A stretch of DNA of 35,850 nt from an uncultured Clostridia bacterium (GTDB lineage Bacteria; Bacillota; Clostridia; TANB77; CAG-508), in the NCBI GenBank assembly GCA_947599825.1, contig CANQFS010000014.1, positions 1 through 35,850 of the forward strand, read 5' to 3'. Within the stretch, counting starts at the first letter, position 1; every line of letters begins with the position of its first letter. The position numbers and the translations under genes were made by a program. The notes beneath the pieces are model-generated. The model was not told where the DNA came from. It saw only the letters and a list, made by a program, of their open reading frames with translations, and did no database searches. This document shows, one piece after another, positions 6,836 to 15,532 of the stretch.

Positions 6836-9800
6836 TATTTTTGAGATAATTTCATAGATAATAATTTACTTATACCATTTTCCTCCATGGTAACTCCATA
6901 AACGGTATCTGCTGCTTCCATGGTTCCTTTCCTATGGGTAATTACTAAGAATTGTGTTTCATTACTAAATTTTTTTAAGTAGTCAGCAAAACGATATACA
7001 TTAACATCATCTAAGGCTGCTTCTATTTCGTCTAAAATACAGAATGGTGCTGGGTTGATTTTTAAAATTGCAAATAATAACGCAATGGCTGTAAATGCTT
7101 TTTCTCCACCAGATAATGCCATCATATTTTGCAATTTTTTACCTGTTGGTTGTGCTTTAATGTCAATACCACATTCTAATATATTTTCTTCATCTTCTAA
7201 GATTAGTTCTGCTTTTCCTCCGCCAAATAATTCCACAAATACTTCGTTAAAGTTTTTATTAATGATTGCAAATTTTTCTGCAAATTGTGTTTTCATTGTT
7301 TCTGTCATTTCGCTAATCATTTTTCTTAATTTTGTAATTGTGTTTTCTAAGTCTAAACGCTGTTCGCTCATGAAGTCATAACGCTCTTTTGTCTTTTTAT
7401 ATTCTTCAATTGAGTCTATGTTAATGCTTCCTAAGTCTTTAATTTGATTTCTTAATTTATGTACTTCTTTTTGTGCTACTTGAACGTTTTCTGGCTTTTC
7501 AAATCCTTCTGCATTATTTGGAGTTAGTTCATATTCTTCCCATAAGGTATTTACCATTTGCTCCATATCTTGCTCTATTTTTGTTTTCTTTACATCTAGT
7601 TTTACAATTTGTTCCTTTAAATCTTCTAGCGCTTTAAATTTAGAAGATATTTCTTCTTCCAAAGAAGATAGTTTTTCATTATTTTGTGTTCTTACTTGTT
7701 TTAATTCTTCAATGGTTTTTGAACTATTTTCTACTTCTTTTTTGATATTTTCTATTTGCTCTTTATAACTTATTATTGCTTCATCTATTGCTTTATTTTC
7801 TTCTTCAATAGTTTTTATTTGTATCATTTTATTTTGAACACTTATTTTGCTGTTTTCTATGTCTTGATTAATTCTTTCAAGCATTTCATCAATAGATAAA
7901 TTACTTTCATCAAAGGAAGAAACAGAAATTTTTAAGTTTGTAATGTCAAAGTTTAAATCGTTAATATAAGATTGATTTGTTTGATTTGTTTTTGCAAATT
8001 CTTCAATAACTAAATTTAACTCTTCAATTTTTTTGCTTAAGTTTTGAATTTCCTCTTCTTTTTGCTTTTTTACTTCCCTATTTTCTACCTTTTCTTGTTC
8101 TATATGTTTTTGCTCTTCTTGTAATTTTTGATATCTTGCTTCTAATTTGCTAATGTTTTCTTCTATTGAAACCATTTTTTGGTTTTCTGTTGCATATACA
8201 ATTTCAATTTCTTGTAAATTTTTTTCTAAAGTTTCTGCTTCTTTTAAAATATTTTCAATAGATGCTTCATATTCTTGCTTTTGTTTTTCAGCATCTTCTT
8301 TTTGTTTTTCTAATTTTTTTATTTCTTTTTGTAAATCTTCAATTTCTCTTCCTCTACCTAAAATATTTACTGTTTTGCTTGCAACACTACCACCAGTAAT
8401 TGCTCCTGATGGGTTGATTAAGTCTCCTTTTAAGGTAACAATTCGGAAGGAATAATTATTTTGCTTTGCAAGATTAATTGCTACATTCATGTCTTCTACA
8501 ATAACTGTTCTTCCTAAAAGATTTAATACAATTTGCTCATATTTGTTTTGATATTTTACTAAGTCTGATGCAATTCCTACAATTCCTTCTATGCCTTTTT
8601 GCTTAATGCTCTCTAATTTTTTTCCTTTTACTGATGTAATTGGTAAGAAAGATGCTCGTCCTAAATTGCCTTTTCTTAAAAATTCAATTAATTTTTTTGC
8701 ATCTTCTTCTGTATCTGTAATAATGTTTTGAAGTGATGCTCCTAAACACATTTCAATTGCTGTTTCATATTCTTTTGGTGTAGAAATAAGGTTTGCAAGT
8801 ACACCATGCACTCCTTTTTTTAATAGACTATCTTTTTCGCACTCTAATAGTAGGCTTTTTACACTTTTTGTATAACCTTCTTTTTCTTTTTCTGTTTCTA
8901 CTAAGAATTTGTATCTTGCTTCTTTCATTCGTATGTCATATAGTGCTACATTTATTTTATCATCAAATTCTTTTAATTTTTTAGTGCTTTCCGCTTTTTG
9001 AGTGCTAATTTTTTCTATTTTTTGTAATGCTACATCACGTTTTGATTGGATTTCATAAAAGCCTTTTGAAAGTTCTTGTTTGTGCATTCTTGCTTCGTCT
9101 AATTCAGAAATGGCTACTTGTAGTTCTTGTTTGATGCTTTTTTGCCTTTTTTCTAAGTTTTCAAAATTAACATCTTGTGCATTGATTTGCCCTGCAATTT
9201 CATATTTCTCATCAATGCTTTGCTCTACAATTTGTTTTTTCTCTTCTATTTCTAGTTCTTTATCTGTTAATTTTTGTGTAATTTGTGCAAGTTCTGCTTC
9301 TTTTTCTTCTAATTGTTTTTGGAATTTTTCTTTGTTTACATTTAAGTTTGTTTTTTTCTCTTGTTTTTGTTTCTTTTCTTCTTCTAGTTCTACAATTTTG
9401 CCTTTTACTTCTTCTATTTCTGTGTTAAAACGTTCTTTGTTTTGCTTGTTGTTTTCTTTTCTTTCAGTTGCAACTTGTATGTCTGAATTGATTTTTTCTA
9501 TTTGGTTGCTACTTTCAAAGCCTATGTTTTGCATTTTTTCTATTTTTTCTGTTATTTCTTCTACTTGTACTTTTAAGGCTTCTTTTAACTGACGAATTTT
9601 GTCTAGTTTGCTATTTTCTTCATCATATTGAGATTGCATGATTTCTTCGTCTTTGATGATTTCTTCCAATTTTGCTTTGTAAGTTTCAATATTATATAGA
9701 AATAAGCCAACTTCAATGCCTTTTAATTCTTCTCTTAAGTCTAAGAATTTTTTTGCTTTTTCGGATTGAATTTTTAGTGGCTCTATGTTTCCTTCTATTT

Positions 9801-10389
9801 CGGCTAAAATATCATTAATACGAAGTAGATTTAATTTGGTTTGTTCTAATTTTTTTTCAGATTCTTGTTTTCTGGTACGATATTTTACAATTCCTGCTGC
9901 TTCTTCAAAAATACGACGTCTATCTTCTGATTTATTACTTAAAATTTCATCTACTTTTCCTTGTCCAATAATTGAATATCCATCTTTTCCAATTCCTGTG
10001 TCCATGAAAAGTTCTAAAATGTCTTTCAAACGACATGGCGTTTTGTTTATAAAATAGCCTGTTTCTCCACTACGATAAATTTTTCTAGTAACTGTTACTT
10101 CGTTATATTCAATAGGTAATTTTTGGTCAGAATTGTCTATTACAATGGAAACTTCAGCAAAACCCAAGGATTTTCTATTTTGCGTTCCAGCAAAAATAAC
10201 ATCAGAAGAGCTTGAACCTCTTAGGGATTTCATACTTTGCTCTCCTAATACCCAACGAATGCTATCAGATATGTTACTTTTTCCAGAACCATTTGGTCCA
10301 ATAACAGATGTTATTCCTGGTTTGAATTCTAAAATTGTTTTGTCTGCAAATGATTTAAATCCTTGCAATTCTAGTCTTTTTAAATACAT
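6835..10389 (-). CDS. smc: Chromosome segregation protein SMC
   Basis: This is the ATPase of the bacterial condensin complex, which works with ScpA and ScpB to compact and separate chromosomes. The Walker A motif is GPNGSGKSN at residues 32-40. It is followed by a long coiled coil (about 165-500), the hinge (about 520-670, with GVHGVLANLI and GAITGGSVASKT), and a second coiled coil. The C-terminal head carries LSGGEKA near 1090 and Walker B in CILDEIEAALDD. The length of 1184 residues is normal. The start has AAAGGTGG upstream and a consensus promoter at 10502-10530. Many bacteria place smc with rnc and ftsY. Here it stands alone, separated from pgeF by a terminator. Confidence 0.98.
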   Translation of the reverse strand: MYLKRLELQGFKSFADKTILEFKPGITSVIGPNGSGKSNISDSIRWVLGEQSMKSLRGSSSSDVIFAGTQNRKSLGFAEVSIVIDNSDQKLPIEYNEVTVTRKIYRSGETGYFINKTPCRLKDILELFMDTGIGKDGYSIIGQGKVDEILSNKSEDRRRIFEEAAGIVKYRTRKQESEKKLEQTKLNLLRINDILAEIEGNIEPLKIQSEKAKKFLDLREELKGIEVGLFLYNIETYKAKLEEIIKDEEIMQSQYDEENSKLDKIRQLKEALKVQVEEITEKIEKMQNIGFESSNQIEKINSDIQVATERKENNKQNKERFNTEIEEVKGKIVELEEEKKQKQEKKTNLNVNKEKFQKQLEEKEAELAQITQKLTDKELEIEEKKQIVEQSIDEKYEIAGQINAQDVNFENLEKRQKSIKQELQVAISELDEARMHKQELSKGFYEIQSKRDVALQKIEKISTQKAESTKKLKEFDDKINVALYDIRMKEARYKFLVETEKEKEGYTKSVKSLLLECEKDSLLKKGVHGVLANLISTPKEYETAIEMCLGASLQNIITDTEEDAKKLIEFLRKGNLGRASFLPITSVKGKKLESIKQKGIEGIVGIASDLVKYQNKYEQIVLNLLGRTVIVEDMNVAINLAKQNNYSFRIVTLKGDLINPSGAITGGSVASKTVNILGRGREIEDLQKEIKKLEKQKEDAEKQKQEYEASIENILKEAETLEKNLQEIEIVYATENQKMVSIEENISKLEARYQKLQEEQKHIEQEKVENREVKKQKEEEIQNLSKKIEELNLVIEEFAKTNQTNQSYINDLNFDITNLKISVSSFDESNLSIDEMLERINQDIENSKISVQNKMIQIKTIEEENKAIDEAIISYKEQIENIKKEVENSSKTIEELKQVRTQNNEKLSSLEEEISSKFKALEDLKEQIVKLDVKKTKIEQDMEQMVNTLWEEYELTPNNAEGFEKPENVQVAQKEVHKLRNQIKDLGSINIDSIEEYKKTKERYDFMSEQRLDLENTITKLRKMISEMTETMKTQFAEKFAIINKNFNEVFVELFGGGKAELILEDEENILECGIDIKAQPTGKKLQNMMALSGGEKAFTAIALLFAILKINPAPFCILDEIEAALDDVNVYRFADYLKKFSNETQFLVITHRKGTMEAADTVYGVTMEENGISKLLSMKLSQK

Positions 10390-10501
10390 GTTTTAACCAC
10401 CTTTAAGAGTTTTTTATTTAAATATGTTTTATAGTTTTATTTTTTATTTAAGTTTTTTATATGTTTAGTAAAAGCAACTTTTTTTCGCTATTTTCCTACA
10501 A

Positions 10502-10530
10502 ATTATATAGTTTCTAGGTTAAAAAGTCAA
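10502..10530 (-). promoter_or_regulatory. SigA-type promoter of smc
   Basis: On the minus strand, TTGACT (10525-10530), a 17-bp spacer and TATAAT (10502-10507). It begins immediately after the pgeF terminator, so smc is transcribed independently with a leader of about 105 bases. Confidence 0.85.
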
Positions 10531-10533
10531 GAA

Positions 10534-10566
10534 AAAAGGACAGGAAATGTGTTTTCCTATCCTTTT
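10534..10566 (-). terminator. Terminator of the addB-pgeF operon
   Basis: AAAAGGA (10534-10540) and AGGAAA (10542-10547) pair with TTTCCT (10553-10558) and TCCTTTT (10560-10566), with one C-A mismatch and a 5-base loop. On the minus strand the stem runs into TTTTTTCTTG. It lies 11 bases past the pgeF stop. Confidence 0.85.
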
Positions 10567-10576
10567 ATTTATCATA

Positions 10577-11365
10577 TTATGACATCAATCCAATAATTGC
10601 CGTATTTCTTCCTGAGTTTTCTTTTTCCGCCCTGTAAGAGTGCATTTGATTTGAATTACAAACAGTGCAAATGTTACTTTCAATAATGTTGCTAGACGGA
10701 ATTCCTATTTCTTCTAATAATTTTCGGTTAATTAAAGTAGTGTCTATGAAGTATTTTTGCTCTTCCTTATTTTCTCCTTTGAAAATAAATTTTTCTACAT
10801 TTCCTAAGTAAGAAAATGTATTTTCAAAAATTTCTTTTACATCTTTACTTACTTCAAAATGACATTTACCAATGCATGGCCCTAAAAAGCATAACAAATC
10901 TTTCTTATTAGAGCCATATTCTTGCATCATTTTCAAAGCACCTTTTTGTCCTATTTTTTGCACTGTTCCACGCCAGCCAGAGTGAATATTTCCAATTGCA
11001 TTTTTTACAGGGTCATAGAAAAGAATAGGTGTGCAATCTGCAAAACGTAAAGATAATGAAATTCCTTGCTTATTTGTTAATAAGCCATCTATATTTGTGT
11101 GAAACTCATTTTTTCCATTTACTACTTCTACTTTGTCACTATGTGCTTGATGCTCAATTTTTGTAAAGCCTTCTTTACTTAAATTCATAGCATTATATAA
11201 AGAAGTGTAATTATCTTCTTTTTCTTTTGCATAGTCATTATTTTGCCCTTTTAGAGTATAGCAATGCTCCACTTTGTCTTGATATTCTAAAAGTTTTCTA
11301 AATTGTAAATATTCTATATTTCCTTTTTTTACGTACAACATCGCTTCATTAGATAAGTCCTGCAT
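10577..11365 (-). CDS. pgeF: YfiH/PgeF family peptidoglycan editing factor / laccase-domain purine nucleosidase-type enzyme
   Basis: The family (laccase-domain DUF152, YfiH/YlmD) has been given multicopper oxidase, purine nucleoside phosphorylase and peptidoglycan-editing roles. The metal- and substrate-binding motifs are visible: ADCTPILFYDP near residue 115, HSGWRGTVQ near 133, and GPCIGKCHFEV near 172, with the conserved Cys and His residues. The length of 262 residues is normal. The ATG lies 13 bases after the addB stop and its ribosome binding site (AGAGGGG) lies within that junction, so the two genes form an operon. A strong terminator follows. Confidence 0.88.
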   Translation of the reverse strand: MQDLSNEAMLYVKKGNIEYLQFRKLLEYQDKVEHCYTLKGQNNDYAKEKEDNYTSLYNAMNLSKEGFTKIEHQAHSDKVEVVNGKNEFHTNIDGLLTNKQGISLSLRFADCTPILFYDPVKNAIGNIHSGWRGTVQKIGQKGALKMMQEYGSNKKDLLCFLGPCIGKCHFEVSKDVKEIFENTFSYLGNVEKFIFKGENKEEQKYFIDTTLINRKLLEEIGIPSSNIIESNICTVCNSNQMHSYRAEKENSGRNTAIIGLMS

Positions 11366-11378
11366 TATTCTATCCCCT

Positions 11379-14300
11379 CTATTCTTCTTTCATTTTGGCT
11401 AATATATTCTCTTTTTCGTCTTTTGCAATATAGTAATAAGGGTGGCAAGCATCTTCTTTAAAGTGGCAAATTGACTTATATTCGCAATATTCACAAGGTG
11501 TGTTTGGACTCTTTTTTTGGTAATATGGTTGTATTTTGATTTGTCCGCTTAATATTTCCTTTGAAATTTCTTTTATAACACGATTGGTATGTTTCATTAA
11601 GTCTTCAAATTGTTCTTTTGTAACTACAGATGACCATTTTTCTGTTATGTTCTTATCTTTATTTATATACACTGGCAGAGTAGTTGAGTATCCAGTATCT
11701 AATGATGTATCCATTTTTTTAATGATATCTACATCTGCTAATATAAGGCCTTTCATTTTGAATTTTTTTCTAATTTCTTGTTCTATTTTTTCTTCATCTA
11801 CTTTTTTATCTCTAGTATAAATATGGTCAACTAATCCGTAATATAAAATTCCAGCCGGTAACATATTTTCTATTTTACAAGCCGCATCTAAATACGTTAA
11901 TAATTGAATTTGCAAGCCCGCTTCTACTTGATTTAAGTCTATGTTTTTTATAGAAGATTTATAATCAATTATTCGAATATAATTTCCATCTTCTGTTTTT
12001 GCTAGGTCAATACGGTCAATTTTTCCAGTTATTTCTACTTTTCTTCCATCTTCTAAAGTAAGGGTTATTGGTTCATATTCCTTTCCTTTTTTAAATTCTA
12101 ATTCTGTAGCAAATACTTCAAAATCGCTATTTTTTAGACCTTCTATTATATATTTCATAGATTTTTCTACAGCACGTTTTAGTTTTATTGTTAATATTTT
12201 GAATTTGTCACTGCTAGTTAATAAATAATATTTCTCTAGCCCTAATTTTTCTTCTATTATTTCTTCTACTATTTTTTCTATTTCTTCATCTTTAAGTTCT
12301 TTTACTTTCAAATCTCGCTCTTTTAGCATACTAAAGAAGGTATCAATAACTTCGTGCATAAAACTTCCTGTATCTATTGACTGTATTTTATATTCTTCTT
12401 TAGGTTTTAATTTTAAGCCATATTGTAAATAATAAGAAAATGGGCAAGAACGATATTTTTCTAGTTTTGAAACACTTGTTACTAAAGTATTTCCATATAA
12501 TTTTTCTATATTTTCTTTTTTTATAATTTCTGGCTCGTTTTGATAGTCAAGTGCTTGTTTTGCACCTTCTAATTTTTGCTTCCATTCTTCTTTTTTACTA
12601 AAATATTCTTCTACTGAATGCCATATTCCTTCAATTTTTTCTTCGTCTTTTTCTTTTCGTAGTTGGTGCAATAGTTCTTCAAATGTATTATTTTCGTTTA
12701 TAAATGTGAAATAAGGCTCTACTAAATCGCTTTTTTCCTCAATTTTTGGAAAAATCTTTTTTAATTTTGTAATATATGTAGATGGTCTTAGAGCACCACC
12801 TTCCATATTTGAAGAAGGATATGAAAAGAAGATTTTTTCTTGTGCAATTGTAAGTGCTTTATATATTGCAAAATTATCTGCATATAAGTTTTCTAAACTT
12901 CCTTTTGCAAGTTCCATACCCATATTTTTTAGTTTTTTTCTATCTTCATCATTTAAAAATCCTTCTTGCTTTTGAATGCTTGGAAATACTCCATCATTCA
13001 TGCCTAGTACAAAAACTGCTTTTACACTGCTTGTTTTACTTCTATCTAAACTTCCTACCATTACCTCATCTTGCGTTTGTGGAATTTTTCCTAGTCCTAA
13101 TTCTGAAAGTCCTATTTTTAGTAGTTCACGGTATTTTTCAAAAGTAATGTTATCTTCTCCAAATAAAGCCTCTATTTCATCTAGCACTTGCATTACTATA
13201 TTCCATGCTAATTCTTGCTCTTTTGCTAATTCGATTTTTCCTTGCTCTTCTAATTTTTTTTGCATTTGCTCTATTTGCTCTTTCATTTTGTTTTGCATAA
13301 TAAACTCATAAATTTGTGTATTGATTTGCCCTGCCTTTTTTCTGCCTGCTAAATTTTGTTTTAAGGCAAATAGTGGTGGAATTACTTTTTCTTTTATTTG
13401 CATCATTCTTTCTGCTTGCTCTTTTGCCTCATCTGTTTGCTGCCCAAAGTTCCATTCATTTTTGTACCATTTTGCTCCTTTAATTCCCCACTTTTTTGTG
13501 TAGTTTTCAAATTCATAAAGTTCTTCATTAGAAATATTGCTAAAGCCTAATTTTAAGTATTGAATTACTGAGTCATAAGACCAATTTGTAGCATATATTT
13601 CTAATAATGAAAGAATCCATTTTGCAAATTCGTTTTGGCTTAATTCTTTCTTTTCATCTAAAAATACTGGAATTTGATATGTATTAAAAATTGCTTTGCA
13701 CAAACTGCTATATGGCTCCATTTCTTTTGTCATAACAATAATATCTTTGTAACGATAGTTTTCTTCTCTTACAAGTTTTGCAATTTGCATTGCTACATAT
13801 TCTACTTCGGTATAAGGATTTTTTGCTAAAAAGATGGAAAGATTTTTTACTTCTTTTGGATATACGTTGTATGGAATTGCTTGTATGTTTTGCTCTAAGT
13901 GCTTCATTTCGTCATTTTGAGAGCGTAGGTTTTGCTCTAAAAATACTGTTTTTTTGCACTCGATTTCATTTTTTCTTGCTAAATATAATACTTTATCTGC
14001 TGTTTGCTTGCTTTCATAAAATAAATCGTTTTCTATGTTTGTATTTAAGTCTAAATTGTCTGTTGTAATGGTAATTGTAACTTCTTTTGCTACTTTTAAT
14101 AATGCTTCTATTATTTGATATTCTTGCTTTGTAAAACCATTAAATTCGTCTATGTAAAATATTGCATTGTCAAATATATGGGTTTCTTGTAGTTTGCTTG
14201 CAAGAATTGCTAAACGGTCATTTTCTTCCATATATTTGCCCTGCAATTTTTCTTCTTGTTTTTCATATACTAGCATAATATCTTTTAGTTTTTCTTGTAA

Positions 14301-14735
14301 ATAACGATTTTCTACTTTGTTAATGGTATTTTTAAGCATTTCAGATGATACAGCATGTTTTTTTAGTTCAGTTAATTGTGTTTCCATTAAGTTAGTATTT
14401 TGCCTTGTTTTTCCTAAAAAAGTAAAATGCTCTTTTTCTTTGTCTAAAATGTCATAAATAAGCATGGCTCTTCCTGCTTTTGAAAGACTTGGCTTTGTTA
14501 CTCCACCTACTTCTGTTAGAATTCGATGTGCCATACGTGCAAAGGTTAATACTTCTGCATTTAAACTGCTTCCTACTTCTAATTTTTCTAATAGTTTTTG
14601 CTCTGCTGTAAATGAATATTGCTCTGGCGTTATAATATATATTTTTTCTTTATTTAGAATTTTTTGTTTTATTTCTTCTAAACAGAAATTACTTTTTCCT
14701 GTTCCTGCTTTACCACAAACTAATCTTAAACTCAT
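11379..14735 (-). CDS. addB: ATP-dependent helicase/nuclease subunit AddB
   Basis: AddB is the second subunit of the AddAB helicase-nuclease, which resects double-strand breaks for RecA repair. Walker A is GKAGTGKSN at residues 8-16. The C-terminal RecB-type nuclease motif is in RIIDYKSS near 955. Four cysteines at 764 (RSCPFSYY), 1081, 1084 and 1090 (NTPCEYCEYKSICHF) have the spacing of the family's iron-sulphur cluster. The length of 1118 residues is close to the usual 1150. AAAGGAAG lies upstream of the ATG, and a promoter is at 14766-14794. The partner addA, often next to addB, is not in this window; pgeF follows instead. Confidence 0.93.
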   Translation of the reverse strand: MSLRLVCGKAGTGKSNFCLEEIKQKILNKEKIYIITPEQYSFTAEQKLLEKLEVGSSLNAEVLTFARMAHRILTEVGGVTKPSLSKAGRAMLIYDILDKEKEHFTFLGKTRQNTNLMETQLTELKKHAVSSEMLKNTINKVENRYLQEKLKDIMLVYEKQEEKLQGKYMEENDRLAILASKLQETHIFDNAIFYIDEFNGFTKQEYQIIEALLKVAKEVTITITTDNLDLNTNIENDLFYESKQTADKVLYLARKNEIECKKTVFLEQNLRSQNDEMKHLEQNIQAIPYNVYPKEVKNLSIFLAKNPYTEVEYVAMQIAKLVREENYRYKDIIVMTKEMEPYSSLCKAIFNTYQIPVFLDEKKELSQNEFAKWILSLLEIYATNWSYDSVIQYLKLGFSNISNEELYEFENYTKKWGIKGAKWYKNEWNFGQQTDEAKEQAERMMQIKEKVIPPLFALKQNLAGRKKAGQINTQIYEFIMQNKMKEQIEQMQKKLEEQGKIELAKEQELAWNIVMQVLDEIEALFGEDNITFEKYRELLKIGLSELGLGKIPQTQDEVMVGSLDRSKTSSVKAVFVLGMNDGVFPSIQKQEGFLNDEDRKKLKNMGMELAKGSLENLYADNFAIYKALTIAQEKIFFSYPSSNMEGGALRPSTYITKLKKIFPKIEEKSDLVEPYFTFINENNTFEELLHQLRKEKDEEKIEGIWHSVEEYFSKKEEWKQKLEGAKQALDYQNEPEIIKKENIEKLYGNTLVTSVSKLEKYRSCPFSYYLQYGLKLKPKEEYKIQSIDTGSFMHEVIDTFFSMLKERDLKVKELKDEEIEKIVEEIIEEKLGLEKYYLLTSSDKFKILTIKLKRAVEKSMKYIIEGLKNSDFEVFATELEFKKGKEYEPITLTLEDGRKVEITGKIDRIDLAKTEDGNYIRIIDYKSSIKNIDLNQVEAGLQIQLLTYLDAACKIENMLPAGILYYGLVDHIYTRDKKVDEEKIEQEIRKKFKMKGLILADVDIIKKMDTSLDTGYSTTLPVYINKDKNITEKWSSVVTKEQFEDLMKHTNRVIKEISKEILSGQIKIQPYYQKKSPNTPCEYCEYKSICHFKEDACHPYYYIAKDEKENILAKMKEE

Positions 14736-14765
14736 TTTTTTGCTTCCTTTCGTATTTATATAATT

Positions 14766-14794
14766 ATTTTATCATATACGGCTACTTGTTTCAA
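14766..14794 (-). promoter_or_regulatory. SigA-type promoter of addB-pgeF
   Basis: On the minus strand, TTGAAA (14789-14794), a 17-bp spacer and TAAAAT (14766-14771), about 24 bases before the addB start codon once the start point is allowed for. Confidence 0.7.
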
Positions 14795-14841
14795 TCTAAT
14801 TATATAATTTTTGAAAATTGCCCGACAAAAGTTGGTTACTA

Positions 14842-14870
14842 TTGAAAAATTTATTTGTTTATGCTATAAT
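14842..14870 (+). promoter_or_regulatory. SigA-type promoter with extended -10 for the 108-aa gene
   Basis: TTGAAA (14842-14847), a 17-bp spacer and TATAAT (14865-14870) preceded by TGC, an extended -10. It is divergent from the addB promoter 48 bases away. Confidence 0.85.
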
Positions 14871-14890
14871 AGCCACTAGAAATTATATTA

Positions 14891-14920
14891 ACTGTTTTTA
14901 TGATATTTCATAAAAATAGT
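14891..14920 (+). other. 5'-leader hairpin of the 108-aa gene
   Basis: TTTTTATGA (14895-14903) pairs with TCATAAAAA (14908-14916) around TATT, extended by ACT/AGT after one mismatch. It lies in the leader about 40 bases before the start codon and has no U-tract. It may stabilise the message or bind a regulator. Confidence 0.4.
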
Positions 14921-14959
14921 ATCTAATCACTTTTAACAAATAAAAAAGGAGATGACAGT

Positions 14960-15286
14960 ATGAAAAATTTACAGCTTACTTTAGATGTAAAGAGTGATGA
15001 TTTTTCAAATGAGACGAGAGACTTTGCTCTTAGTATTTTTGAATTTGTCCAAAAAAAGCAAGATGAACTTAAGCCATTACGCATTTTTATTTTTCATCAT
15101 ATTGACGGAATGGTTAGTATTAAGTGTGATAATTACATTTTTACTGCTATTCATTCTTCTAATGATGAACATTTACTCCAAATTATTTCTTCTTTTGCTG
15201 AGAAATGGGACGTTAAAGGGAAAATTTTTTCATATATTACTGAAAATTTTTACAAGGTGTTGGAATTTTCTTTTTCTTACATTTAA
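14960..15286 (+). CDS. Protein of unknown function (108 aa)
   Basis: I do not recognise the family. The product begins MKNLQLTLDVKSDDFSNETR, has no signal peptide or obvious membrane segment, and looks like a small alpha/beta cytoplasmic protein. The phrase LRIFIFHHIDGMVSIKCDNY includes a short His-His motif. AAAAAAGGAGATG lies 6-8 bases before the ATG. The gene has its own extended -10 promoter, a hairpin in the leader and a strong terminator at 15317-15362, so it is a complete single-gene unit. It is divergent from addB and lies opposite the small RNA at 15364-15441. Another frame also stays open here, but it lacks a ribosome binding site. Confidence 0.7.
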   Translation: MKNLQLTLDVKSDDFSNETRDFALSIFEFVQKKQDELKPLRIFIFHHIDGMVSIKCDNYIFTAIHSSNDEHLLQIISSFAEKWDVKGKIFSYITENFYKVLEFSFSYI

Positions 15287-15316
15287 TATGAATTTTCCAA
15301 TAATATGCATCTAATT

Positions 15317-15362
15317 AAGCGAGCCTAAGATTTTCTAACAAATCTTAGGCTCGCTTTTTTTA
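15317..15362 (+). terminator. Terminator of the 108-aa gene, GCGAGCC repeat family copy 3
   Basis: GCGAGCCTAAGATTT (15319-15333) pairs perfectly with AAATCTTAGGCTCGC (15340-15354) around TCTAAC, followed by TTTTTTTAT. The arm is the same sequence as the copy at 5013-5030. Confidence 0.9.
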
Positions 15363-15363
15363 T

Positions 15364-15441
15364 AAAAAAAAAGATATGTGCCGTCAACACATATCAATTA
15401 CCATATGACCTCTTTTGAGCGACAAGTCTACTCGAGTTATC
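15364..15441 (-). ncRNA. Candidate small RNA, about 78 nt
   Basis: The candidate has a near-perfect promoter upstream (15448-15476) and ends at an intrinsic terminator: GATATGTG pairs with CACATATC (15373-15380 with 15388-15395), followed by nine U on the minus strand. The 5' half can form GAC..CUCAAAAGAGGUC. A CAUAU/AUAUG pairing just before the terminator could compete with the terminator stem. A possible six-codon frame (Met-Val-Ile-Asp-Met-Cys, stop) follows GAGG by only 4 bases, so a leader peptide is conceivable. I do not recognise a known RNA class. It lies just downstream of ldh on the same strand but has its own promoter. Confidence 0.65.
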
Positions 15442-15447
15442 AAATAT

Positions 15448-15476
15448 AGTATACTATATCTTTTATTATATGTCAA
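15448..15476 (-). promoter_or_regulatory. Promoter of the candidate small RNA
   Basis: On the minus strand, perfect TTGACA (15471-15476), a 17-bp spacer and TATACT (15448-15453). The -10 lies inside the palindrome ATATAGTATACTATAT, a possible operator. Confidence 0.8.
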
Positions 15477-15532
15477 CCAAAATCAAAAAATTCTTTTTCT
15501 TTTTTGGAAATATTTGTTATTTAAAAACAAGT

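Noticed and set aside
9080..9592. Plus-strand open frame of 170 codons opposite smc, Ser/Phe/Cys-rich
   Set aside because: A shadow of the Glu/Lys-rich coiled coil of smc, which yields long antisense frames of Ser/Phe. No ribosome binding site.
15364..15441. A second type I toxin-antitoxin system opposite the small RNA
   Set aside because: No convergent peptide gene with a ribosome binding site lies on the plus strand here and no direct repeat links it to a start codon. The only plus-strand frames are 10-14 codons without a ribosome binding site.
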